A DNA stretch of 64,000 nt, from positions 620,001 to 684,000 of the forward strand of contig CAVZDP010000003.1 in NCBI GenBank assembly GCA_963774075.1, read 5' to 3'. Positions within the stretch are counted from its first letter, which is position 1, and each line of letters starts with the position of its first letter. The position numbers were made by a program, and so were the translations under genes. Shown piece after piece: positions 34,388 to 41,731 of the stretch. The stretch is from JBBQNR01 sp963774075. GTDB taxonomy: Bacteria; Actinomycetota; Thermoleophilia; Solirubrobacterales; JBBDJG01. The notes below the pieces were generated by a model. The model made no database searches, was not told the origin of the DNA, and worked only from the letters and a program-made list of their open reading frames with translations.

Positions 34388-34400
34388 GCGCGAAATCCGC
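34373..34400. repeat. GCCTAA-loop palindrome, variant copy, bidirectional terminator-like
   Basis: Arms CCGGATTTCGC and GCGAAATCCGC surround TTAGGC, the reverse complement of the GCCTAA loop seen at 50133 and 62154. Relative to those copies both arms changed together (AATT to ATTT and AATT to AAAT), keeping the pairing. It spans the last codons and stop of ddl and lies just before the stop of the convergent kinase gene, a position expected for a bidirectional terminator. Confidence 0.7.
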
Positions 34401-35981
34401 TTAGCCGAGCAGGCGTAGCTCCGACACCGCGGCGCCGTAGCGGCCGTTCGGATCCTCCGCTAGGCGCGTGATCCAGGCGAGGTAGTAGCGGAATCGCTGT
34501 CCGCCGGTGTCGAGGTTGAAGGTCTTCGTCTTCGCGTCCATGGTCCCGCCGCCCACCTTCGTCCAGCGCGCGACAGTGTCCGGCACCTGGTTCGCGACGT
34601 ACAGCTCCACGTCCCAGCCCTCGAAGGACGTGACGATCCGAACGGCACGCGCGACCACGGGCCGTCCGGCGTCGAGGTAGAGGCCCACGCCGTCCTTGAT
34701 GTTTCCCAGCTCGGGGCTGTCGTAGCGCTCGGTCTGCCACGCCGTCGAGCGGTCGCCGTCGAGCGCAAGCGGAAGCTCCGTACGGTTCTCCTGCCCGTCC
34801 CCCGGGGCCGGGTCGTAGTCGATGGCGCGGCCTGCGCCGAGTCGGATCGTGGAGAGGTCCTGCGGCGAAGAAGCCGGCTGCCCGCTGTTGTTGGTGGCGT
34901 CGATCACGGCGGCGATGCCGACCGCGCTGGCGAGCAGGCCAAGCACGAAGAGGGGCAGCCTGACCCGTCCGCGCCGGCGCGGCCCGCGCGAGGCCAGCTC
35001 CTGGGGCAGCCGCTCGAGAACGGCCGTGGCTTCGCCCTCCGCCGTCCCTCCGCGAGCCGCCTCGAAGGAGAGGACCTCCTCGAGCTCTCGCACCATTTCA
35101 GTGGCCGAGTCGTAGCGGGCCGAGGCGTCCTTGGCGGTGGCCCGCTCGACGACGGCAGCGAGTGCCGCAGAGATCTCCGGCCGGCGACTCTGCACGTCCG
35201 GCACGCCCTCGCGGACGTGCTTCATGGCGACGCTGACGCTGCTCTCGCCCTTGAAGGGGACGTCGCCGCTGAGCATCTCGTACAGGACGATGCCGAGCGA
35301 GTAGACGTCGGACTGGGCGCCGACGTCGTGACCGAGCGCCTGCTCGGGCGACACGTAGTCGGTCGTGCCGACAACACGCCCGGCTGCGGTCAGCTGGCGG
35401 GCGTCGAGTTGAAGGCTGCGCGCGATGCCGAAGTCCGTCACCTTGGCTCTGCCTTCCTCGTCGATGAGGACGTTCTGCGGCTTGACGTCGCGGTGCACGA
35501 GGTGGCGATCGTGCGCCGCCTCGAGCGCTCTTCCGATCTCGATCGCGTACGCGACCGCTTCGCTCACCGGCAACGCGCCCAGGCGGCGAATGCGGTCCTT
35601 GAGCGTCTCGCCGCGCACGTGCTCGAAGACGATGTAGGGATGGCCGTGGTCCTCTCCGGCGTCGATCACCATCACGACGTGCGGATGGGAGATCTGGGCG
35701 ACGGTGCGCGCCTCTCGCCTGAATCGCTCGAGCGCGTTCGGGTCGCGAGACACGTCGCTGTCGAGCACCTTCACCGCCACCGGCCGCTCGAGCGTCTGGT
35801 CGAACGCCAGGTAGACGGTGGACATGCCGCCCGTGCCGATACGCGATTCGATCCGGTAGCGGTCGTTCAGGACGCTACCCACCAGAGGCGCCCCGGCGGT
35901 GCTGCCGTTGCTCGGCACGACCCGTCCCTCCTGGGTCGTGTCCGTTGCCGGGGCGTGCGGCTCGTTATTTTGCGGCGTCAT
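34401..35981 (-). CDS. Receptor Ser/Thr kinase with external discoidin-like domain
   Basis: 526 residues. The kinase domain (about 42-305) is complete: GTGGMSTVYLAFD, VAVKVLDSDV, VHRDVKPQNVLID, VTDFGIARSL and VVGTTDYVSPEQ. One membrane helix (RLPLFVLGLLASAVGIAAVI, about 343-362) precedes an external beta-rich domain (about 385-526) with LALDGDRSTAWQTERY, RIVTSFEGWDVELYVA and YYLAWITRL, resembling F5/8 type C or galactose-binding modules. Mycobacterial MviN carries a pseudokinase plus a similar outer domain; here the kinase looks active. ATG 35981 overlaps the start codon of the divergent gene. Confidence 0.85.
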   Translation of the reverse strand: MTPQNNEPHAPATDTTQEGRVVPSNGSTAGAPLVGSVLNDRYRIESRIGTGGMSTVYLAFDQTLERPVAVKVLDSDVSRDPNALERFRREARTVAQISHPHVVMVIDAGEDHGHPYIVFEHVRGETLKDRIRRLGALPVSEAVAYAIEIGRALEAAHDRHLVHRDVKPQNVLIDEEGRAKVTDFGIARSLQLDARQLTAAGRVVGTTDYVSPEQALGHDVGAQSDVYSLGIVLYEMLSGDVPFKGESSVSVAMKHVREGVPDVQSRRPEISAALAAVVERATAKDASARYDSATEMVRELEEVLSFEAARGGTAEGEATAVLERLPQELASRGPRRRGRVRLPLFVLGLLASAVGIAAVIDATNNSGQPASSPQDLSTIRLGAGRAIDYDPAPGDGQENRTELPLALDGDRSTAWQTERYDSPELGNIKDGVGLYLDAGRPVVARAVRIVTSFEGWDVELYVANQVPDTVARWTKVGGGTMDAKTKTFNLDTGGQRFRYYLAWITRLAEDPNGRYGAAVSELRLLG

Positions 35982-36894
35982 GGTCTCCGTCCACTGCTAC
36001 ACGGACCCATTGTGCCCGTGGTCGTGGGGAATCGAGCCGTGCATCCGGAAGCTCATGGTCCAATTCGATGACTCGCTTGAGTGGACCTTTGTCATGGGCG
36101 GCCTTGCCCGCGACCTCTCCAATCCGGACCGGCGGGCGGCGGGAAGCGGTGAGCAGCAAGTGTACGGAGGCCTCATACGGGAATGGCTCGTCGCGGCGGA
36201 GGCGACGGGTATGCCCTACGACCCCCTGCTGTGGGTGGAGGGGCCGGTATCCACGAGCTACCCCGCCTGCATGGCGTTCGAAGCGGCGGCGGAGCAAGTT
36301 TCGGATGGGGGCTATGGCTTTCTGCGCCGCCTGCGCGAAGGCCTGATGTGCGAGCGGCGCAAGCTCGACCACGCCGAGGCCCTGGTGGAGGAGGCGAGGC
36401 GGGCCGGCCTCGACGTCGAGCGGTTTCGCTTCGCCCTGCGCTCCCACGCGATAACGGAGGCTCTGGGCGCCGACCTCGAGCGCACGACAGCGCTCGCCGA
36501 GCCCGCCGAGCCGGGAGCTGGCGGCGAGCCGGATGGCGAGGACCTGGCCGGCGAGGGCGAGCCGGCCGCGGGTCGGTTCTCGCGCGGCGCCGGAGGCACG
36601 CCCCTGCCCACTCTCGTCTTCCAGTCGCCGGCCGGAGAGACGCGCTCGGTGGTCGGCTTCGCTGGATTCGACGACTTTCGAACAGCGGCCGAGGCCGTGG
36701 GCGCCCGCCAGATCGCCGGTCCCCCCCGCGTCGAGGAGCTCGTGGCGAGGTTCGGTCGCGTCGCGACACGCGAGGTGGAGGTGGTTTGCGAGCTGCCGGG
36801 TCCGCGCGCTGGCGCCGAGCTCTTCCGCCTCGCGGAGCAGTGGCACGTGCGCTCGCTGTGGCGCATGACGGGCTACCTGTGGGAGCTCGCATAA
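35980..36894 (+). CDS. Thioredoxin-fold DsbA-like protein with CPWS motif
   Basis: 304 residues from ATG 35980 (VSVHCYTDPLCPWSWG). The DsbA/FrnE-type layout is visible: beta-strand, CPWS active site, a helical insert (VYGGLIREWLVAAEATG, GYGFLRRLREGLMCER) and the cis-Pro segment GGTPLPTLVFQ near residue 208. The second active-site Cys is Ser, so dithiol oxidation is unlikely; a monothiol or glutathione-type role is possible. An acidic Gly/Glu/Asp-rich insert lies at about 170-200. No signal peptide, hence cytosolic. Its start codon shares bases with that of the divergent kinase gene and it has no ribosome site. Confidence 0.75.
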   Translation: MVSVHCYTDPLCPWSWGIEPCIRKLMVQFDDSLEWTFVMGGLARDLSNPDRRAAGSGEQQVYGGLIREWLVAAEATGMPYDPLLWVEGPVSTSYPACMAFEAAAEQVSDGGYGFLRRLREGLMCERRKLDHAEALVEEARRAGLDVERFRFALRSHAITEALGADLERTTALAEPAEPGAGGEPDGEDLAGEGEPAAGRFSRGAGGTPLPTLVFQSPAGETRSVVGFAGFDDFRTAAEAVGARQIAGPPRVEELVARFGRVATREVEVVCELPGPRAGAELFRLAEQWHVRSLWRMTGYLWELA

Positions 36895-36950
36895 GGGGGT
36901 TGACAGCGGCGCGCGCGACCCGAAAATGCGCGCGGGACTCACGAATTCTC

Positions 36951-36959
36951 TGCTAGTGT
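36951..36959 (+). promoter_or_regulatory. Extended -10-like element before secreted-protein gene
   Basis: TGC-TAGTGT, 65 bp before the TTG start at 37024, in the 129-bp gap after the DsbA-like gene. TTGACA words occur at 36900 and 36961, but neither is at a standard distance from this element, so the promoter assignment is tentative. Confidence 0.3.
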
Positions 36960-37023
36960 CTTGACATTCGTCAGGGGGGGCGGATGCAGTCCGGCAGGGA
37001 TAACCGGCTAGGGAGGCACCGCA

Positions 37024-37839
37024 TTGAGCTTTGGAGGCAGGACTGCACTTGCCCTTTCCGTGGGCATGCTGTTGGCGCTCGCGCTCGCAGCTACGGCATT
37101 CGGCACACACCGGCGCCCGGGAAGCGGCACGCCGCTCCGCGCTCCGCTCGTACAGGCCTATAAGCCCTGTCCGTACCCTGGTGGGCCGGCGCCGAACATG
37201 ACCCACGTCTCACCCCTTGCGGCACCGTCGTGCTCGCCGCCTGTTCTCGAGTCGGCGATTCTGACAGCCGGCCGCGCCGGCTCCGGGTTCAACGTGTTCC
37301 GCCTGGACGTCTACTGCACCGACGGCGACGCGGTGCCCTGCACGCCCAACGACCCCACCGACACGGAGGACGTGAGGATCAATGTGCAGGCCTCCGACGT
37401 ACGCTGTGCGGTCGGCGGGATCCCGAACTGCGCCAACGCCGGCGACGACTACACGGGACAGTTGCTCCCCCGGTCCACGATCCGCATCACGGACCACTTG
37501 AATGGTGACCCTCAGCCGACGGAGCCATGCGCGAACGGATCCGGGAACCCGCCCTGCACGACCGGCACTGCCATGGACCTCACGTTCGGCGCCCCGATGG
37601 ACTGCGCGGACAATGGCGGCGCCCAGGGCGCGGTGTGCGCCCTCAGCACGACGTTCGACGCACTGGTGCCGAACACCGTGGTCGAGTTCGGGCGCGCCGT
37701 GGTCGAGTTCAAGCACTTCGAGGTGATGGACGCCGGGCCGGACGGCTCACTCACTCCGCCCGAGCCGTTCCTGTGCCCGCCGATGTGCGGCTCGGGCGAC
37801 GAGACCGAGTGGCTCCAGCAGGGAGACTTCTACGCTTAG
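37024..37839 (+). CDS. Secreted cysteine-rich protein of unknown function
   Basis: 271 residues from TTG 37024 with GGGAGG 7 nt upstream. A signal peptide (TALALSVGMLLALALAATAFG) is followed by a mature part with at least a dozen Cys, many in short loops such as VYCTDGDAVPCTPND, DVRCAVGGIPNCANAGDD, PCANGSGNPPCTTG and FLCPPMCGSGDE, implying several disulfides. The segments RINVQASDVRC, STIRITDHLNG and VVEFGRAVVEFKHFEV suggest a beta-sandwich. It looks like a stand-alone extracellular protein; no family is recognised. It converges on purM. Confidence 0.7.
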   Translation: MSFGGRTALALSVGMLLALALAATAFGTHRRPGSGTPLRAPLVQAYKPCPYPGGPAPNMTHVSPLAAPSCSPPVLESAILTAGRAGSGFNVFRLDVYCTDGDAVPCTPNDPTDTEDVRINVQASDVRCAVGGIPNCANAGDDYTGQLLPRSTIRITDHLNGDPQPTEPCANGSGNPPCTTGTAMDLTFGAPMDCADNGGAQGAVCALSTTFDALVPNTVVEFGRAVVEFKHFEVMDAGPDGSLTPPEPFLCPPMCGSGDETEWLQQGDFYA

Positions 37840-37851
37840 ACCCGGAGGCTC

Positions 37852-38949
37852 CTAGAGCGCTCTGAAGCCGCCGCCGACGCCGCTGATCCCCGCTCCCGGC
37901 AGGGTCACGGCGCCGCCGCCGGCCCTCGCGCGCCCGATCGGGCGCGCGCCCGCATGGTGAGCGTGCAGCAGCGAGACGGCCGCATCGGCGTCCCCGGCCG
38001 CGACGATGCAGCAGAAGCCGGTCCCCATGTTGAACGTCGTGTGCATGTCTTCGGCGCTCAGGTTTCCGGCACGCTCGATCAACTCGAAGATCGGCTGCGC
38101 CGGTAGCGGATCGTCGATCACGTAGCCGATGTCGCGCTTCAGGCGCAACAGGTTGAGCAGGCCGTCGCCGGTGATGTGCGCGAGGCCGCGCACGTCGAGC
38201 CTCGAGCGCAGCAGCGCGACGACGGCCATCACGTAGATCTCCGTTGGCTCGAGCAGCTCGTCGCCGATCGTGCGGCCGAGCTCGTCCGGCGCGTCGTCGA
38301 GCGAGTACCCCGCCTCCTCCAGCAGCGCCCGCCGAGCAAGGGTCAGGCCGTTGGAGTGGATGCCGCTCGACGGCAGGCCGATCACGACGTCGCCCGGCTC
38401 GATTCCCTCCCCGGTCACGACAGCGTCGAGCTCCACGACGCCGAAGCACGATCCGACCAGGTCCAACCCATGCGGCGAGGGGTGTCCGCGGATCAATTCC
38501 GGCACCTGCGCCAGCTCGCCCCCCGGTATCTCGACGCCGGCCTTCTCCGCCCCGGCGCGAAGCCCCACGGCGACCTGCTCCAGGACGTCGGGATCGGCCT
38601 GCTCGACGGCGATGTAGTCGACGAGCGCGAGCGGCTCGGCCCCGACGCAGATGACGTCGTTCACGTTCATTGCAACGCAGTCGACGCCGATGGTGTCGAA
38701 GCGACCTGTCTGCTCCGCGACGATCAGTTTCGTGCCCACGCCGTCGGTGCAGATGGCGATCCCGATCCGATCATCCAGCGCGAGCACGCTGGCGTAGTGG
38801 CCGGCCCCGATCACGGACCTGCTGGGCCGGCCGGGGTCGATGCGGCTCAGCACCGAGACCAGCCTCCCGATAGCGTCCGAAGCCCGCGAGACGTCCACGC
38901 CGGCGCGCGCATAGGGGTCGCTCGAGGAGCCGGCGTCGGGAGGGCGCAT
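37852..38949 (-). CDS. purM: Phosphoribosylformylglycinamidine cyclo-ligase
   Basis: 365 residues from ATG 38949; a TTG at 38961, inside the uppP end, would add four residues. AIR synthetase landmarks are DPYARAGVDVSRASDAI, IGAGHYASVLAL, TDGVGTKLIVAEQTGRFDTIG, DCVAMNVNDVICVGAEPL, PSSGIHSNGLTLAR, HITGDGLLNLLRL and FNMGTGFCCIV. It forms aminoimidazole ribonucleotide in purine synthesis. The usual AHITGGG motif reads AHITGDG here, a small deviation in the ATP-binding loop. It follows dedA-uppP in one leftward transcript. Confidence 0.93.
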   Translation of the reverse strand: MRPPDAGSSSDPYARAGVDVSRASDAIGRLVSVLSRIDPGRPSRSVIGAGHYASVLALDDRIGIAICTDGVGTKLIVAEQTGRFDTIGVDCVAMNVNDVICVGAEPLALVDYIAVEQADPDVLEQVAVGLRAGAEKAGVEIPGGELAQVPELIRGHPSPHGLDLVGSCFGVVELDAVVTGEGIEPGDVVIGLPSSGIHSNGLTLARRALLEEAGYSLDDAPDELGRTIGDELLEPTEIYVMAVVALLRSRLDVRGLAHITGDGLLNLLRLKRDIGYVIDDPLPAQPIFELIERAGNLSAEDMHTTFNMGTGFCCIVAAGDADAAVSLLHAHHAGARPIGRARAGGGAVTLPGAGISGVGGGFRAL

Positions 38950-38953
38950 CGCC

Positions 38954-39859
38954 CTATTCAACAGCAGCCGGAACGCGCTCCCGGCCCCGAGCGGCCTGGG
39001 GTGCCCGCAGGGGGGCGTCCGGCTCGGCCCGACCCGGCCGTGCCAGGCGAACGAGGACCGCGCACGCGAGCGCAGCCCTATAGGCGGCGTAGGGCAGGAG
39101 CGAGCGGCTGCGCTCGAGCGTCTCGATCAGGCGCATCGAGACGAGCGTGGAAGAGAAGGAGGCACCCGCCCCGGCCACCATGCCGAGCAGCGTTCCCCGC
39201 GGCAGGTCCCGGCGCGCCGCGAGCCGCCCGCCCTTGAGCGCCGCGGCTCCCACTATCACCGGCAGCGCGATCTGGCGCGAGATGACGCTCGCCTCCCGGC
39301 GCTTGAACGTCAGGAGCCTGGCGGCGGCGAGAGTCGACCCGTTGCGAGAGACGCCGGGGACAAGCGCGCACGCCTGCGCGATCCCGATCAGGAGCGCGTC
39401 GAGCGGCCCGGCGTCGTCACGATCCCGTCGCTGGGGCCTGCCCTCCGCCGCCACCATCGCGGCGGAGCCGGCGAGGAGGCCGAGCGCGACGGGCAGCGGC
39501 TCGCTGAGCCGCCGCTCGATCGACCGCTCGAAGCGGTGCGCGGCGATAGCGGCCGGCGCGAACGAGAGCGCGAGGTTGGCCAGGTTCCGCGAGCCGAACT
39601 CGCTCAGGTAGCGGCGCACCTCCCCCCGCAGCCCGATCAGCAGCGCGAGCGCGGTGCCCGCGTGAAGGGCGACCTCGAGGGACTTGCGCAGCTCCGGGTC
39701 GAGCTCGGCGGACGGCCAGCCCAACAGCCGTGGCACGAGGACGAGGTGACCCGAGGACGAAACCGGAAGCAGCTCGGTTGGTCCCTGGAGGACCCCCAGG
39801 GCGATCGCGTTGCGAAGCGGAAGGGTTTGCGGCGCGGCGCTCGGGCCGACGCCACTCAC
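38954..39859 (-). CDS. uppP: Undecaprenyl-diphosphatase UppP (BacA)
   Basis: 301 residues from GTG 39859, which shares a base with the dedA stop. The signature segments are ALGVLQGPTELLPVSSSGHLVL (BacA usually has GxxEFLPxSSSGH; here Thr-Glu-Leu) and ALVPGVSRNGSTLAAARLLTFKRREA, carrying the catalytic Glu, Ser and Arg residues, with about eight membrane helices. It recycles undecaprenyl pyrophosphate for peptidoglycan and the polysaccharide pathway nearby. The upstream open frame through the DegT gene is antisense and was excluded. The C-terminus is Arg/Ala/Pro rich. Confidence 0.92.
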   Translation of the reverse strand: MSGVGPSAAPQTLPLRNAIALGVLQGPTELLPVSSSGHLVLVPRLLGWPSAELDPELRKSLEVALHAGTALALLIGLRGEVRRYLSEFGSRNLANLALSFAPAAIAAHRFERSIERRLSEPLPVALGLLAGSAAMVAAEGRPQRRDRDDAGPLDALLIGIAQACALVPGVSRNGSTLAAARLLTFKRREASVISRQIALPVIVGAAALKGGRLAARRDLPRGTLLGMVAGAGASFSSTLVSMRLIETLERSRSLLPYAAYRAALACAVLVRLARPGRAEPDAPLRAPQAARGRERVPAAVE

Positions 39860-40536
39860 TAGTGGCCGGCGTCGGGCGCGGGCTGACCGGTGCCCTCGGA
39901 CTCCTGCATGCGAGAGCGTCGCCTGCGCAGGAGGAGGTACACGATCCCGGCCGCGATGCCCGCCAGGACCACGTAGTCGAAGTAGTGAAGCTTCTCCTGC
40001 CAGGTGTCCCAGCGGTCGCCGACCTGCTTGCCGCCGATCGCGAATGCGAGCACCCAGGGGATGATCCCCGCGGTGCTCAGCAAGGTGAACTTCCAGAATG
40101 GCATCTTGGCCACTCCGGCCGGCAGCGAGATGAAGGTCCGGATCACGGGGAGCATGCGAGAAAAGAAGACCGTGGCGCCGCCGTAGCGCTCGAACCAGCG
40201 GTCCGCCCAGGCGATGTGGTGAGGAGTGATGTGGAGCCACTTGCCGTGCTTTTCGATCAGCTCTATGCGTCCCACGTACCCGATCCAGTAAGCGATCCAA
40301 GAGCCGACCACGTTCCCGGCCACTCCGGCGACGACGATCTCGAGCATCGTGAAGTGACCGTCGGCCACCTTGAAGCCGGCGAACAGCATGATCGCCTCGC
40401 TCGAGGTCGGGATGCAGGCGGAGTCCAGCAGCATCAGGATGAAGATCCCGGCCAGACCGAGGTCCCCGATCACGTTGGTGGCGAAGTCGACGACCGGCTC
40501 GGTCAGCGACGCCGTGATGAGCACAGTGAGGAACAT
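39859..40536 (-). CDS. DedA-family membrane protein
   Basis: 225 residues with about five hydrophobic segments. DedA/SNARE-associated landmarks are IFILMLLDSACIPTSSEAIMLFAGF, AGNVVGSWIAYWIGYVGR, FFSRMLPVIRTFISLPAGVAKMPFWKF and a final helix VVLAGIAAGIVYLLL before a basic tail. Recent work shows that DedA-type proteins return undecaprenyl phosphate across the membrane, which fits the immediately downstream uppP gene (1-3 bp overlap). It is divergent from the DegT gene at 40631. Confidence 0.9.
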   Translation of the reverse strand: MFLTVLITASLTEPVVDFATNVIGDLGLAGIFILMLLDSACIPTSSEAIMLFAGFKVADGHFTMLEIVVAGVAGNVVGSWIAYWIGYVGRIELIEKHGKWLHITPHHIAWADRWFERYGGATVFFSRMLPVIRTFISLPAGVAKMPFWKFTLLSTAGIIPWVLAFAIGGKQVGDRWDTWQEKLHYFDYVVLAGIAAGIVYLLLRRRRSRMQESEGTGQPAPDAGH

Positions 40537-40630
40537 GGGGGGTGAGGTGAGATGGAGGGCTCGCGCCGGCCGCGGTGCCGCCGCCCGCCGGAGCTGGAGG
40601 ACTGTAGGACAGGGTAGCGTCCCCGTCCCG

Positions 40631-41731
40631 ATGTTGCCCGTTTTTGATACGCGCGCGCAGGTGGAGCAGCTTCGCCCCGAGCTGGACCGGCGGCTGCTCG
40701 AGGTCGTCGAGTCGGGCCGCTACGTGCTGGGGCCCGAGGTGCAGGCTTTCGAGCGCGAGCTGGCTGCGTTCCTCGGGGTCGACCACGTGATCGGGGTCGC
40801 GAACGGCACCGACGCGCTCACGATCGCGCTGCGAGCGCTCGGCGTGGAGCCCGGCGACGAGGTCGTCGTCCCGTCCTTCACCTTCTACGCCACGGCCGAG
40901 GCCGTGGCCTCGATGGGGGCGGTCCCGGTCTTCTGCGACATCGAGCCGGACACCTTCTGCGTGACGGCGGAGACGGTGGAGCGGGCGCTGAGCCCGCGGA
41001 CGCGGGCCATCGTCCCGGTCCACCTCTTCGGCACGCCCGCTCCCATGGACGACCTCCGCCGCCTCGTCGAGGGGCGCGACATCGCCCTGCTCGAAGACGC
41101 CGCTCAGGCGGCGGGCGCGCGGCTGGGCGGCAGGCGGGCCGGCGCGCTCGGAGACGCCGCCACCTTCAGCTTCTATCCCTCCAAGAACCTGTTCTGCCTC
41201 GGAGACGGAGGCGCGATCGCGACGTCGGACCCGGGAGTGGCGGAGCGGTCGCGCGTGTTGCGACTGCACGGGTCGGTCGACAAGACCGTCTACCGGGAGG
41301 TCGGATACAACTCGCGACTCGACACGCTCCAGGCGGCCGTCCTGCTCGTTGCGCTGCCGCACCTCGACGACTGGAGCGAGGCGCGCCGGAGGCTCGCGAG
41401 AGCCTACGCCGAGGCCGGGCTCGCCGAACTCGCCGAGCTGCCCGTCTGGCCGCCGGAAAGCGAGCCCTCGCCTCACATGTACGTCGTGCGCTCGGAGCGC
41501 CGGGAAAAGCTGGCGGCCGCGCTCCGGGCTCGCGAGATCGAGGTGCGCTCGCTGTACGAGACGCCGCTGCACCGCCAGCCGGCCATGGAGAGGTACGCCG
41601 GCGGAGTGGCGCTGCCCGGCACGGACCTCGCCGCGCGCACGAACCTGGCGCTGCCGATGGGGCCGACGTACGGCCCCGAGGTCGCGCGTCACGTCGCGGA
41701 GGCGCTGCACCAGGCCCTAAACTCCGCCTGA
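40631..41731 (+). CDS. DegT/DnrJ/EryC1 sugar aminotransferase
   Basis: 366 residues from ATG 40631. PLP fold motifs are GVANGTDALTIALRALGV, VPSFTFYATAEAV, LLEDAAQAAGAR, TFSFYPSKNLFCLGDGGAI with the Schiff-base Lys, and YNSRLDTLQAAVL. Such enzymes transaminate 3- or 4-keto nucleotide sugars. A TAGCGT word ends 10 bp before the ATG, suggesting a nearly leaderless transcript. It overlaps the dehydratase gene by one base (TGATG); a dehydratase-aminotransferase pair is the usual route to amino-deoxy sugars. Confidence 0.92.
   Translation: MLPVFDTRAQVEQLRPELDRRLLEVVESGRYVLGPEVQAFERELAAFLGVDHVIGVANGTDALTIALRALGVEPGDEVVVPSFTFYATAEAVASMGAVPVFCDIEPDTFCVTAETVERALSPRTRAIVPVHLFGTPAPMDDLRRLVEGRDIALLEDAAQAAGARLGGRRAGALGDAATFSFYPSKNLFCLGDGGAIATSDPGVAERSRVLRLHGSVDKTVYREVGYNSRLDTLQAAVLLVALPHLDDWSEARRRLARAYAEAGLAELAELPVWPPESEPSPHMYVVRSERREKLAAALRAREIEVRSLYETPLHRQPAMERYAGGVALPGTDLAARTNLALPMGPTYGPEVARHVAEALHQALNSA

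Noticed and set aside
36900..36966. Two TTGACA words as a tandem promoter pair
   Set aside because: Neither has a reasonable -10 hexamer at 16-18 bp; only the extended -10-like word between them was kept, at low confidence.
39860..41710. Very long extension of uppP through dedA and the DegT gene
   Set aside because: It lies out of frame with dedA and antisense to the aminotransferase; UppP motifs begin only after GTG 39859.
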